The notes below the pieces were generated by a model. That model searched no databases, was not told where the DNA came from, and was given only the letters and a program-made list of their open reading frames with translations. Positions 28,142-37,177 of a DNA stretch of 64,000 bases are shown piece after piece. The stretch is from Halorussus caseinilyticus. Lineage in GTDB: Archaea > Halobacteriota > Halobacteria > Halobacteriales > Haladaptataceae. The DNA lies in contig NZ_CP119809.1 in assembly GCF_029338395.1 (NCBI RefSeq), positions 2,294,001 through 2,358,000 of the forward strand, in the 5' to 3' direction. Position numbers and translations under genes: made by a program. Each line of letters opens with the position of its first letter. Position 1 is the first letter of the stretch.

Positions 28142-28314
28142 CCTATAGCAACATCTGGATGGCTTTAGAACATATATACGATTTCTAAACGTGTTTTTAC
28201 AGTTCCCTACCCCGGAACCCCCGACCTCGAACGCCGGACGGGTCGCGCCCGCACTTCCTTCCGTCTCGGACAGACCGAAACCCACTTCGGGACCAACGGT
28301 CAATTTTCTCGTGC

Positions 28315-28397
28315 GCGAGGGTTGCCGAGCGGCCAAAGGCGGCGGGCTTAAGACCCGCTCTCGTAGGAGTCCATGGGTTCGAATCCCATCCCTCGCA
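28315..28397 (+). tRNA. tRNA-Leu (UAA)
   Basis: The acceptor stem GCGAGGG (28315-28321) pairs with CCCTCGC (28390-28396) and A is the discriminator. The anticodon stem GCGGG/CCCGC encloses loop CTTAAGA with anticodon TAA at 28349-28351. The long variable arm (about 28359-28372) marks a class II tRNA. The T-stem ATGGG/CCCAT pairs. No intron is present. A T-run (28405-28409) follows as the likely terminator. Confidence 0.95.
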
Positions 28398-28414
28398 CTA
28401 CGACCTTTTTATTG

Positions 28415-28557
28415 CGAGTCGGGTCGCCGTCGGCGACCCGACTCGATAAAAGCTCGACCAAAAAGCCGTCGTCACCCCCTCAGAAGCGCCGACGGCGCTT
28501 CTTCGAGGGCTTCCTCGGCCCGCGAGCGAGGAGCGCCGACGGCGCTCCTCGCTCGCG
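28415..28557. repeat. Cluster of three perfect inverted repeats
   Basis: Three mismatch-free hairpin sequences lie in a row after tRNA-Leu: 28415-28445 (14-bp arms, 3-base loop), 28482-28502 (10-bp arms, 1-base centre) and 28521-28557 (18-bp arms, 1-base centre). The last two share the core GCGCCGACGGCGC. The first directly follows the tRNA T-run. A GC-rich ACCGCAACCGC-type stretch follows at 28565-28600. No gene occurs between 28398 and 28653. Confidence 0.8.
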
Positions 28558-28653
28558 GCGAGTCGCTGGTGCGCGACCGCAACCGCACCGCGACCGCACC
28601 GTGACCGTGGCCAGTCGAAACCCACATTCCTCCGAATCGCCTATCCGGAGACA

Positions 28654-29181
28654 ATGACCGACGAGCGAGTCGAGCGCGCCTTCCGCGACCATCCCGACTT
28701 CGAGCAGACCGACGACGACCGGTTCGAGACGCCCGCGAAACCCTTCGAGAACGTCGTCACCGTGAGCGACACCGAGGGAGACGCCCGCGAGTACCGCCTC
28801 GAAGCCCGGACGCCGATGCTCGACGCCGTGGTCGAAGGCGAGACGGTGGCCGAAGTCGTCGAAGACGGGTGGTTCGAGACCCTAGAGTTGCGACTGGACG
28901 ACGCCCACACCGTCGCCGACGCCGACGCCGCGCCGCCCGAAATCGAGCGCGAGGGGACGGGCGAGGACGCGGAGGTCGTCGTCACCGTCGCGTTCGACCG
29001 GGAGGACCCCGAACGCGCCGCCGAGGACGCGCTGGCGATAGCCGAGTACGTCGAAGGGACGTGGGTGCAGGGCATCATCCCGGGCTACGACTACCGGGAA
29101 CCCGCCGCGGGCCTGCGCGAGCGAGCGCGCCAGAACTACGACGAGGACGGCGCTAGCGGGCGACGGGACGGTCCCCGCTAG
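28654..29181 (+). CDS. Halobacterial hypothetical protein (DUF5813-like)
   Basis: This 175-residue acidic soluble protein has no signal peptide or membrane helix. It reads as an alpha/beta domain with the motifs FRDHPDFEQT, TPMLDAVVEG and TWVQGIIPGYDYREP. I believe it matches the halobacterial DUF5813 family, from memory rather than a search. No function is known. Its 3' end overlaps the end of the minus-strand RAM-domain gene by four bases. Confidence 0.72.
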   Translation: MTDERVERAFRDHPDFEQTDDDRFETPAKPFENVVTVSDTEGDAREYRLEARTPMLDAVVEGETVAEVVEDGWFETLELRLDDAHTVADADAAPPEIEREGTGEDAEVVVTVAFDREDPERAAEDALAIAEYVEGTWVQGIIPGYDYREPAAGLRERARQNYDEDGASGRRDGPR

Positions 29182-29408
29182 TCCATGGCGATGTACGTCT
29201 GGGTGTCCTCGACGCCTTGAATGCCCTGAATCCCGTCGGCCGCGATTTCCTTCACGTCGGCGGGCGAGTCCACGTCGAGTTTGGCGATGATGTCCACGTC
29301 GCCCGCGACGATGTGGGCGTCGATTACGCCGTCGAGGTCCATAATCGCGTTCTTGAGCCTGTCCGCCTCGCCCGTGTTCGCTTTGACCATCACGTACGCT
29401 GTAACCAT
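29178..29408 (-). CDS. Stand-alone RAM (Lrp/AsnC ligand-binding) domain protein 1
   Basis: This 76-residue protein is a bare RAM domain (VTAYVMVKANTGEADRL, DAHIVAGDVDIIAKLD, GVEDTQTYIAMD) with no DNA-binding helix-turn-helix. RAM domains bind amino acids and assemble into rings. It lies one base downstream of the TrkA-like gene and is co-transcribed with it. It is clearly related to the protein at 30188. Confidence 0.88.
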   Translation of the reverse strand: MVTAYVMVKANTGEADRLKNAIMDLDGVIDAHIVAGDVDIIAKLDVDSPADVKEIAADGIQGIQGVEDTQTYIAMD

Positions 29409-29409
29409 G

Positions 29410-30105
29410 TTAGGTACCTCCCGTCATCGCTTGCGCACTCGCTCTGCTTGCGTCGCCCACCAGAATCTGTCGCACGTCCTCCAGCACGTCGAAGTCCGCG
29501 AGGACCGCCAGTCGGTCGCCGACCTCCAGCGAGTCGTCGGGGAGCGGAATCCCCATCGCTTCGTCGGCCTTGCCGAACGCCAAGATTCGGGAGTCGGCGG
29601 GCAACGAGAGTTCGCTGATGGAGTAGCCCTTGACCGGCGACTCGTCGGTAATCGTGAGTTCGACCACCTGTAGGCTCTGGGCGATGTCCGCGATGGCGCG
29701 GATGTTCCCCCCGAGCAGTGCGTTCTTCGCGCCGATGGCACCGAGGCGCTCGGGGTAGACCACCTCGTCCACGTCGCTGGCGAACTTCCGGTAGATGTCC
29801 TCGCGGTAGTCCTCGTCGATGCGCAGAACCGTCCGACAGCCGTAGTGTTTGGCGACCATGCACGCCGCGAAGTTGACGTTCAGGTCGCCGGTGAGCGCAC
29901 CCACCGCGTCCGCTGATTCGAGGTCGGCCTGCGTCAGGACTTCCTCGCGGTCCCCGTCGCCCTCGATGACCTCGAAGTCGTCGTTACGAGCGCGCTCGAC
30001 TTTGTTGGCGTCGCGCTCTATCAGCGTGACCTCGTGGCCCTCCTCCCGAAGGACGCGGGCCGTGCGAAGCCCTACCCGACCCGAGCCAATGATAACGAAT
30101 CGCAT
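29410..30105 (-). CDS. TrkA-family NAD-binding regulatory protein (RCK_N and RCK_C)
   Basis: This 231-residue protein has an N-terminal Rossmann RCK domain (MRFVIIGSGRVGLRTARVL, acidic end of strand 2 in LIERD) and a C-terminal TrkA_C domain (about 140-222). Such proteins gate potassium transporters in response to nucleotides. No TrkH or KtrB membrane partner is nearby. Instead the gene is flanked by RAM-domain genes on both sides, suggesting amino-acid input to ion transport. That link is inferred. Confidence 0.92.
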   Translation of the reverse strand: MRFVIIGSGRVGLRTARVLREEGHEVTLIERDANKVERARNDDFEVIEGDGDREEVLTQADLESADAVGALTGDLNVNFAACMVAKHYGCRTVLRIDEDYREDIYRKFASDVDEVVYPERLGAIGAKNALLGGNIRAIADIAQSLQVVELTITDESPVKGYSISELSLPADSRILAFGKADEAMGIPLPDDSLEVGDRLAVLADFDVLEDVRQILVGDASRASAQAMTGGT

Positions 30106-30187
30106 GGGAACGTTTACGTGGGACTGACTGAATAACTTTTCTCCACCCCAAAGGCTTTTCTCGCGTGGTACAGAATCACACAGTGCG

Positions 30188-30418
30188 ATGGTTCACGCTT
30201 TTATCATGGTGAAAACGGCCGCTGGACGCTCGGAGGACGTTCTACAGGCAGTTCGCGGGTTAGACCGCATCTCGGAGGCCCACATCGTCGCGGGCGAGTT
30301 CGACGTTATCGTGGAGACCGACGCCGACGAGGTGTACGACGTACTTCACGCCGCCTCGTCGGACATCTCGGGGATGGACGGCGTTGCGGACACCAAGACG
30401 TACATGGCGCTCGACTGA
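30188..30418 (+). CDS. Stand-alone RAM (Lrp/AsnC ligand-binding) domain protein 2
   Basis: This 76-residue bare RAM domain (VHAFIMVKTAAGRSEDVL, EAHIVAGEFDVIVETDADE, GVADTKTYMALD) is similar in length and pattern to the 29178 protein. It is transcribed divergently from the TrkA-like gene across an 82-base gap. Small-ligand sensing and hetero-oligomer formation with the first RAM protein are possible but unproven. Confidence 0.88.
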   Translation: MVHAFIMVKTAAGRSEDVLQAVRGLDRISEAHIVAGEFDVIVETDADEVYDVLHAASSDISGMDGVADTKTYMALD

Positions 30419-30440
30419 GGAAAATCGCGCCGCCGGGTCG

Positions 30441-31505
30441 TCAGTGGTCTAACTCCTGCACGTCGTTCTCGGCGAGGAAGGAGTCGAGCCACGCTTTCTG
30501 TTCGCGCAGGTTCGGCGGCAGGTTCTCGTACACTCGGTCGAACACGTCGTCGGGGTCTCCGGGGTCGGCGGACTCGGCGCGCTCGACGGCCTCGTCCAGT
30601 TCGGCATCCACCTCGTCCTCGACCTCGGCGACGAACTCGTCGTCCAACACGTCTTGGTCGCGGAGGTACTCCTCGTAGCGTTCGAGGGGGTCGGCGGTCC
30701 GCCAGTCGGGCAACTCGCGGGCCGTCTCCTCGTACTGACTCGGGTCGTCGCTGGTGGTGTGTGCGCCCTGTCGGTAGGTCAGACTCTCCACGAGGACGGG
30801 GTTCCCGTCGCGGGCCGATTCGAGCGCCTCGGCCACCGTCTCCCGGACCGCGAGGGGGTCGTTGCCGTCCACCTGTACGCCCTCGAAGCCGTAGGCCGCG
30901 GCCTTCTGTGCGATGCTGTCGGCGGCGGTCTGGCGGTGGCGCGGCAGGCTAATCGCCCACTCGTTGTTCTCACAGAAGAAGACGGTCGGCGCGTCGAAGA
31001 CGCCCGCGAAGTTGAGACCCTCGTGGAAGTCGCCTTCGCTGGTCGCGCCGTCGCCGAAGTAACAGACGGTGGCACGGTCGCCGTCCTCGCCGTTGACCGC
31101 CTCCCGGTAGTTCATCGCCATGCCGACGCCCGCGGCGTGGGGAATCTGGGTGGCGATGGGAATCGCCTGCGGGAAGTTGGGCACGTCGTGGCCCGAGTGG
31201 AACTCGGGCATGCCCCGCCGGAACAGGAGGATGTCGCTCATCGGAACGTCGCGGGCGATTTGCATCGCGTTCGACCGGTAGGTCGGAAAGAGCCAGTCGT
31301 CGTCGGCCATCGCAAGCGCGGCCCCGACCTGCGACCCCTCTTGGCCTCGGTACGGTGGCCAACTACTCATCCACCCTCGTCGCTGGAGCGCCAGCGCTCG
31401 CTCGTCGAACGCCCGCGCTCGGACCAACTCGCGGTAGGTCTCACGGGCCTGTTCGGGAGAGAACGGCGTCTCCGAGAGGTCGCGCTCGCCGATGATGCGG
31501 TTCAT
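30441..31505 (-). CDS. Thiamine-diphosphate 2-oxoacid dehydrogenase E1 component, alpha subunit
   Basis: The 354-residue protein starting at 31505 has the ThDP-binding motif GDGATSEGDFHEGLNFAGVF to ENNEWAISLPRH. It also has the E1-alpha N-terminal YRGQEGSQVG and the phosphorylation-loop-like YRQGAHTTSDDPSQY. With an E1-beta partner it decarboxylates pyruvate or branched-chain 2-oxoacids. No E1-beta, E2 or lipoyl gene is adjacent, so it is an orphan here. A longer upstream frame crosses the divergent Bat-type gene and is rejected. Confidence 0.9.
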   Translation of the reverse strand: MNRIIGERDLSETPFSPEQARETYRELVRARAFDERALALQRRGWMSSWPPYRGQEGSQVGAALAMADDDWLFPTYRSNAMQIARDVPMSDILLFRRGMPEFHSGHDVPNFPQAIPIATQIPHAAGVGMAMNYREAVNGEDGDRATVCYFGDGATSEGDFHEGLNFAGVFDAPTVFFCENNEWAISLPRHRQTAADSIAQKAAAYGFEGVQVDGNDPLAVRETVAEALESARDGNPVLVESLTYRQGAHTTSDDPSQYEETARELPDWRTADPLERYEEYLRDQDVLDDEFVAEVEDEVDAELDEAVERAESADPGDPDDVFDRVYENLPPNLREQKAWLDSFLAENDVQELDH

Positions 31506-31620
31506 AGCCCGCGATTTGACCCCCCGTCGCATATTGGTTCCGGAACTGTCGGCGGTGGACTCGTTGACAGCAATCGAGTACCACAACCGGCTTGTCGCTT
31601 CGCGCTGAAACCGGACCCGG

Positions 31621-32265
31621 ATGAGTATCATCGCGGAGTTGTCCGTCCCAGTCGGCGACTTTCCGCTCGGTAGAGCCCTCACGGTGACGCCAGCCATGGA
31701 GGTCGAACTCGAACGCATCGTCCCGACAGGTGACGGTGCGCTCCCGTTCTTCTGGGTGTGGGGCGACGACGTGGACGCGTTCGTATCGGAGTTAGAGAAC
31801 GACACCGGCATCGAAGAAGTCACGGTTTTAGACAGGGTGGGCGACGGTGCGCTGGTGCGCGCGGAGTGGAGAGAAGAACACGGACTCATCGAGACCATCG
31901 TGAACTCGGAGGCGACCCTGTTGGCGGTGAACCGACACGACGACGTGTGGAAGTTCCAACTCCGGTCGCCCGACCGCGCGGCGGTCGTGGCGCTCCAGCG
32001 CTACTGCGCGGACCACGACATCGACCTGCGACTCAACTGGATTCACACGCTCACGGAAGTCGAGGCGGGCGAGCAGTACGGCCTGACCGACGACCAGCGT
32101 CGGGCCATCGTCGCGGCTTTCGAGGCGGGCTACTTCGACGAACCGCGCGAGACCACCCTCGAAGACCTCTCTAAGGAGTTCGGTATCTCCTCGCGGGCGG
32201 TCTCCAAGCGAATCCGTCGCGGACTCCGGAATCTAGTTGCGACGACGCTCGTGACCGAAGAGTAG
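31621..32265 (+). CDS. Bat-type (bacterio-opsin activator-like) HTH-10 transcription regulator
   Basis: This 214-residue protein starts MSIIAELSVPVGDFPLGRAL. It has the bacterio-opsin-activator sensor domain (LERIVPTGDGALPFFWVWGDD) and a C-terminal HTH-10 domain (LTDDQRRAIVAAFEAGYFDE to EFGISSRAVSKRIRRGLRNL). Haloarchaea carry many such regulators, and their targets vary. No PAS or GAF domain is present. A second start at 31696 would cut the conserved N-terminus. Confidence 0.9.
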   Translation: MSIIAELSVPVGDFPLGRALTVTPAMEVELERIVPTGDGALPFFWVWGDDVDAFVSELENDTGIEEVTVLDRVGDGALVRAEWREEHGLIETIVNSEATLLAVNRHDDVWKFQLRSPDRAAVVALQRYCADHDIDLRLNWIHTLTEVEAGEQYGLTDDQRRAIVAAFEAGYFDEPRETTLEDLSKEFGISSRAVSKRIRRGLRNLVATTLVTEE

Positions 32266-32375
32266 ACCCTATTTAAAACCGTTCAGAGACGAACCAGACC
32301 GAGTACCCCTCCAGAGAACCAACATCGGCGTAGCGAACTCCGGAGACCGAGGTACTCCGCGAGACCGAGTTATCC

Positions 32376-32672
32376 ATGAGCGAAAAGCAATCAGAAGTAA
32401 ATCGCGGGACCGTGCTGACGACTTACGAAGTGGCGACCGGCGAGCGGTTGAGCGAGGGGGTCATCGCGGCCGTCGCCGCGGTTTCGGGCATCGACCCCGC
32501 CGAGATGGACCCCCTCGCAGAGGTCATCGACCCGGACGCGCTGGACGCCCTGTTCGACGCTCGGCACGACGGAACCCCGCGGGCCGACGGGACGACTCGG
32601 TTCTCCTTCTTCGATTACGGCGTCGTCGTGACCGGCAGCGGCCGTATCTCGATACTCGACGCGACGCCGTAA
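32376..32672 (+). CDS. HalOD1 output domain protein
   Basis: This 98-residue protein fits the HalOD1 pattern: VIAAVAAVSGIDPAEMDPLAE, VIDPDALDALF, and a C-terminal strand pair FSFFDYGVVVTGSGRISI. HalOD1 is a halobacterial domain found alone or fused to signalling domains; its output function is unknown. It stands 110 bases after the Bat-type regulator on the same strand. Confidence 0.85.
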   Translation: MSEKQSEVNRGTVLTTYEVATGERLSEGVIAAVAAVSGIDPAEMDPLAEVIDPDALDALFDARHDGTPRADGTTRFSFFDYGVVVTGSGRISILDATP

Positions 32673-32744
32673 CCGAGTCACTCGGTCGCTCGTCCGGTCG
32701 CCGATTCCCCAACGGTTATCGCTCCGCGCGCGCACGTCTCGGAC

Positions 32745-34301
32745 ATGACAGCGGCGGCAGACCGTATCTTCACGAACGCGGAAGTTCACACGCTCGCCGA
32801 CCCCGACGTGACCGCGGAGGCGCTGGCGGTCCGGGACGGCGAAGTCGTGCGTGTAGACGACGCCTACGAAGTCGAGTTCCTGAACGGCGTCGAGACCGAA
32901 GTCGTGGACCTCGACGGGCGGGTCCTCCTGCCGGGTTTCATCGACGCCCACACCCACCTCCAGCACCTCGGGCGCTCGCTGGTCTACGCCGACCTCGCCG
33001 AGGCCGACTCGCCCGGCGACTGCGTGGCCCTGCTCGCCGACGAGGGCGGTTCCGACGGTGACGGTGACTCCGGTGACGAGTGGATTCTGGGATTCGGCTA
33101 CGACGAGAGCGCGTGGGAGGAGTCCCGATACCTGACGAGCGCGGACCTCGACGCCGTTTCCGAGGACCGACCGGTCGCGGCGTTCCGCGAGGACATGCAC
33201 ATTGCGGCGGTCAACTCGGTCGCGCTCGACCGGTTCGCCGACGAGATGCCCGACGGCGACGTGCGGACCGAGGGCGGCGACCCCACGGGCGTCGTCGTGG
33301 AGGAAGCAGTGGACGTACTCTACGAGGCCATCGAACCCGACGCCGAGGAGACCCGCGGACTGCTCGACGCCGCACAGCGCGAGGCCCACCGGAAGGGCGT
33401 GACGGGCGTCCACGACATGGTTCGCCAGTCGCGCGCGCCGGAGGTCTACCGCAGGATGGACGCGGACGGGGACCTCGCGCTCCGGGTCCGCATCAACTAC
33501 TGGTCGGACCACCTCGACGCCCTCACCGAAGTCGGCCTGCGGACCAACCACGGGAGCGAGTTCGTCCGGACCGGCGGCGTCAAGACGTTCACCGACGGAA
33601 GCCTCGGCGGACGGACCGCCAAACTTTCCGAACCCTACGCCGACTCGCCGGAATCAGAAACCGGCCAGTGGGTCGTCCCGCCCGCGGAACTCCGCGAACT
33701 CGTGGCGAAGGGTGACGACGCTGGCTTCCAGATGACCGCCCACGCCATCGGCGACGAAGCGGTCGAGGAAGTCCTGTCGGCCTACGAGGGGACCGACGAC
33801 CCCGCGAGCGCCCGCCACCGGGTCGAACACGCCGAACTCGCGTCCGACGAGGCTATCGAGCGATTCGCCGACACCGGGGTCGTCGCGTCGGTCCAACCGA
33901 ACTTCCTGAAGTGGGCCGACGAGGGCGGACTGTACGACGCCCGCCTCGGCACCGAGCGACGCGAGCGGTCGAACCGCTACGCCGACCTGCTGGCGGCGGA
34001 CACGCCGCTGGCGTTCGGGAGCGACTGCATGCCGCTGGACCCGCTTTTCGGCGTCCACCAGACCGTCAACGCACCCGCCGAGCGCCAGCGTCTCTCGGTG
34101 ACGGACGCGCTCCGAGCGTACACCCGCGGGGCGGCCTACGCCGGGTTCGACGAGGACCGACTCGGCACCGTCGAGGCTGGCAAGAAGGCGGATTTGGTGG
34201 TCTTGGACCGCTCGCCGTGGGACCACCCCGACGACATCGAGAACATCGACGTGGCGATGACCGTCGTGGACGGCGAAGTCGTCTACGACGGCCGGAACTG
34301 A
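32745..34301 (+). CDS. Amidohydrolase (YtcJ-like)
   Basis: This 518-residue metal-dependent hydrolase has LLPGFIDAHTHLQHLG (metal histidines), FTDGSLGGRTAKL, FQMTAHAIGDEA, HRVEHAEL and FGSDCMPLDPL (catalytic Asp). The C-terminal AGKKADLVVLD strand closes the composite beta-sandwich. This layout is the YtcJ-like branch, which hydrolyses amide or formamide bonds of unknown substrates. Length and start agree with the family. Confidence 0.9.
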   Translation: MTAAADRIFTNAEVHTLADPDVTAEALAVRDGEVVRVDDAYEVEFLNGVETEVVDLDGRVLLPGFIDAHTHLQHLGRSLVYADLAEADSPGDCVALLADEGGSDGDGDSGDEWILGFGYDESAWEESRYLTSADLDAVSEDRPVAAFREDMHIAAVNSVALDRFADEMPDGDVRTEGGDPTGVVVEEAVDVLYEAIEPDAEETRGLLDAAQREAHRKGVTGVHDMVRQSRAPEVYRRMDADGDLALRVRINYWSDHLDALTEVGLRTNHGSEFVRTGGVKTFTDGSLGGRTAKLSEPYADSPESETGQWVVPPAELRELVAKGDDAGFQMTAHAIGDEAVEEVLSAYEGTDDPASARHRVEHAELASDEAIERFADTGVVASVQPNFLKWADEGGLYDARLGTERRERSNRYADLLAADTPLAFGSDCMPLDPLFGVHQTVNAPAERQRLSVTDALRAYTRGAAYAGFDEDRLGTVEAGKKADLVVLDRSPWDHPDDIENIDVAMTVVDGEVVYDGRN

Positions 34302-34435
34302 GTTCGGTCTCCGCTCTTTTCTCACCACCTGCTGGTACCGGGGAGTGATTCGGATTCACGCGAGTAGTCCGTCGGCCGTCTCCCTCTCTATAGACTCTCG
34401 TATCACCGGGGCAATTCACCGGGTATCTATGAAGA

Positions 34436-34447
34436 GAAAATATTTTC
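34436..34447. promoter_or_regulatory. 12-bp perfect palindrome upstream of the nad operon
   Basis: GAAAATATTTTC is a perfect palindrome 53-64 bases before the chosen nadA ATG. It could be part of the promoter (its centre is TATA-like) or an operator for NAD-responsive control. No regulator gene is adjacent. Confidence 0.4.
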
Positions 34448-34499
34448 AATAGTGGATACCGAAGTCTGTTGCAATCGGAGGTGGCTGACTGTGCCAAAA

Positions 34500-35624
34500 A
34501 TGGAAACGGCCGACATCGAAACCGACCTTAGTCTCTTCAAATACGACAACCTCGAACAGTTGCCCGAACGCTATCGGGAGTTGGACGAGGCCGAACGCAC
34601 CGACCGAATCGAGGCCGCGAAAGCCGAGTTGGGCGACGACCTCGTAATCTTGGGTCACAACTACCAGCGACGGGAAATCGTGGAACACGCCGACTTCATC
34701 GGCGACTCCTACCAGTTGAGCGTCGAGGCGGCCGAGGCCGACGCCGAGTACGTCGTCTTCGGCGGCGTGACGTTCATGGCCGAGTCCGCGGACATCATCA
34801 CCGACGACGACCAGACCGTGATTCTCCCCTCGATGGAAGCCTCGTGTCCGATGGCGGGGATGGCCGAGGCCCTGCAAGTTGACGCGGCGTGGGCCGAGAT
34901 TACGCAGGCCGCGCCCGACGACGAGATAATTCCCATCACGTACATGAACTCCTACGCCGACCTGAAGGCGTTCTGCGCCGAGCAGGGCGGGGCGGTCTGT
35001 ACCTCCTCGAACGCCGCCGACGTGTTCGAGTGGGCCTTCGAGCAGGGCGACAAAGTACTCTTCCTGCCCGACAAGCACCTCGGCGAGAACACCGCCCACC
35101 GACTCGGCATGGAGGACGACGTGGCCGAGTGGGACCCGTGGGACCCAGAGGGCAAGGACGCCGAGGAAGTCGCCGAGAGCGACGTTATCCTCTGGGACGG
35201 CTACTGTCAGGTCCACGAGCGCTTCCGCGCCGAACACATCGAACAGGTCCGCGAGGAGTACGACGACGCCAACGTCATCGTCCACCCCGAGTGTCGCCGG
35301 GAGGTCGTGGAGGCCGCCGACGTTGCGGGAAGCACGGCGACTATCTGCGAGACCGTGGCGAACGCCGACCCCGGCGAGACGTGGGCCATCGGCACCGAGA
35401 TTCACCTCACGAACCACCTCCAGCGGTGGCACCCCGAGGTCGAAGTCGTCCCCCTCTGCGGGGACGCCTGCATGGACTGCAACGCGATGCGCCAAATCGA
35501 CCCGAACTACCTGACGTGGGTGCTGGAGGAACTCGTGGCCGGACGTGAGCGCAACGTCATCGAAGTCCCACCCCGAGAGGCGCAACTGGCGAACGTGGCG
35601 ATGGAGCGCATGCTGGAGATATGA
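34500..35624 (+). CDS. nadA: Quinolinate synthase
   Basis: This 374-residue protein has NadA motifs: LGHNYQRREIVEHADFIGDS, GVTFMAESA, MEASCPMAGMAEA (cluster Cys), VCTSSNAA, HPECRREV and CGDACMDCNAM. Three cysteines hold a 4Fe-4S cluster. It condenses iminoaspartate with dihydroxyacetone phosphate to quinolinate. A GTG three codons earlier (34491) is an alternative start. The stop overlaps the nadB start. Confidence 0.96.
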   Translation: METADIETDLSLFKYDNLEQLPERYRELDEAERTDRIEAAKAELGDDLVILGHNYQRREIVEHADFIGDSYQLSVEAAEADAEYVVFGGVTFMAESADIITDDDQTVILPSMEASCPMAGMAEALQVDAAWAEITQAAPDDEIIPITYMNSYADLKAFCAEQGGAVCTSSNAADVFEWAFEQGDKVLFLPDKHLGENTAHRLGMEDDVAEWDPWDPEGKDAEEVAESDVILWDGYCQVHERFRAEHIEQVREEYDDANVIVHPECRREVVEAADVAGSTATICETVANADPGETWAIGTEIHLTNHLQRWHPEVEVVPLCGDACMDCNAMRQIDPNYLTWVLEELVAGRERNVIEVPPREAQLANVAMERMLEI

Positions 35625-37177
35625 CGATGAGTAACGAATCCGACACCCGCACCGAAGCGGACGTACTCGTGGTCGGAAGCGGCGTGGCCGGGTGTGCGAC
35701 CGCGCTCTCGGCCGCGCGAGAGGGCGCGGACGTGCTGGTCGTCACGAAGGCGACCCGGCCCGAGCAGACCACCTCACACTGGGCGCAGGGCGGGGTCGCC
35801 ACCGCGCGCTCGGACCCCGAAGCGTTCGAGCAGGACGTGCTGGCGGCGAGCGCCGACACCGCCGACCCGGAGGCGGTCGAGGTGCTGGTCGAGGAGTCGC
35901 GTGAAGCGGTCGAAGACGTGCTGGTAGAGACGCTGGACGTGCCCTTCGACCGGGACGGGTCCGAGTTCGATTTCGGCCGCGAGGCCGCCCACTCCGAACC
36001 GCGCATCCTCCACGTGGACGCCAGCACCGGCAAGCACGTCCTCGGCCCGTTTCTGAACCGCCTCGCGGCCCACGAGAACGTGACGATTCGTGAGGACACC
36101 GCGGCGCTCGACCTGATTACCCACGAGGGCCGAGTCCACGGCGCGGTCGTGGACCGCGCCGCGGACGGCGCGAGCGAGGACTCCGGTCCCGAACCCGTCT
36201 TCGCGGGCGCGACGGTCCTCGCTACCGGCGGCATCGGCGCGCTCTACCGGAACTCCACGAACCCCGAGACCGCCACGGGTGACGGGATTGCGATGGCCGC
36301 CCTCGCGGGCGCGGACGTGGCGGACGTGGCCTACGTCCAGTTCCACCCGACGGCCTTCTCTGGGGAGGACCCCTTCCTCGTCAGCGAGGCGGTCCGCGGG
36401 GAGGGTGCGCTCCTCCGGAACGGCGACGGCGAGCGGTTCATGCCCGACTACCACGAGGACGCCGAACTCGCGCCGCGCGACGTGGTGGCCCGCGCGGTCG
36501 CGGACGAACGCGAGCGCACGGGCGAGGTCCGACTCGACGTGAGTCCGCTCGACTTCGCCGAGGAGTTCCCGGACCTCGCCGAGAAGTGCGAGGTCCGCGG
36601 CGTGGACTGGACCGACGGCATCCCGGTCGAACCGAGCGAACACTTCCTCTGTGGCGGGATTTCGGTTGACGACCGCGGCCGGACCGACTTGGACCGCCTG
36701 TTCGCGGTCGGCGAGTGCGCCCGGACCGGCGTCCACGGCGCGAACCGCCTCGCGTCCACGAGTCTGCTGGAGGGACTCGTCTGGGGCCTGCGCGCCGGGG
36801 AGTCGGCCGCCGGGTTCGACCCCGAACCCGTCGAAGCGCCGGAACTGCGCGACAGCGACCCCGACCTCCCCTCGGGGTTCGCCCGCGAAAAGTTCGTCCG
36901 CCTGCGCCGCGTGATGGACGAGCAGGTCGGGATTCGCCGGACGCCCGAGGGTCTGCGGCGCGCGACGGCGGTCCTCCGGCGACTCAAGGGCGAGGTGGAC
37001 GCCTACACCCGGACCCGGACGAGTCGGAGCCTCTACGAACTTCGGAACGCCAGCGTGGTCGCCCTGCTGGTCGCTCGGTCGGCGTTGGACGCCGAACCGG
37101 TCGGGTGCCACGCGCTGGAAGACGACGAACGCGACGCCGAGGAGTCGGGCGAGGTGCCAGCGAATGCGAGTGACTGA
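35621..37177 (+). CDS. nadB: L-aspartate oxidase
   Basis: This 518-residue flavoprotein has the N-terminal FAD motif VVGSGVAGCATAL, the NadB signature TTSHWAQGGVAT, the capping domain, and the substrate region FHPTAF and HGANRLASTSLLEGLVWG. It oxidises aspartate to iminoaspartate, the substrate of NadA. It overlaps nadA by four bases and nadC by fourteen, so the three are one transcription unit. A second ATG two codons later is possible. Confidence 0.95.
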   Translation: MTMSNESDTRTEADVLVVGSGVAGCATALSAAREGADVLVVTKATRPEQTTSHWAQGGVATARSDPEAFEQDVLAASADTADPEAVEVLVEESREAVEDVLVETLDVPFDRDGSEFDFGREAAHSEPRILHVDASTGKHVLGPFLNRLAAHENVTIREDTAALDLITHEGRVHGAVVDRAADGASEDSGPEPVFAGATVLATGGIGALYRNSTNPETATGDGIAMAALAGADVADVAYVQFHPTAFSGEDPFLVSEAVRGEGALLRNGDGERFMPDYHEDAELAPRDVVARAVADERERTGEVRLDVSPLDFAEEFPDLAEKCEVRGVDWTDGIPVEPSEHFLCGGISVDDRGRTDLDRLFAVGECARTGVHGANRLASTSLLEGLVWGLRAGESAAGFDPEPVEAPELRDSDPDLPSGFAREKFVRLRRVMDEQVGIRRTPEGLRRATAVLRRLKGEVDAYTRTRTSRSLYELRNASVVALLVARSALDAEPVGCHALEDDERDAEESGEVPANASD

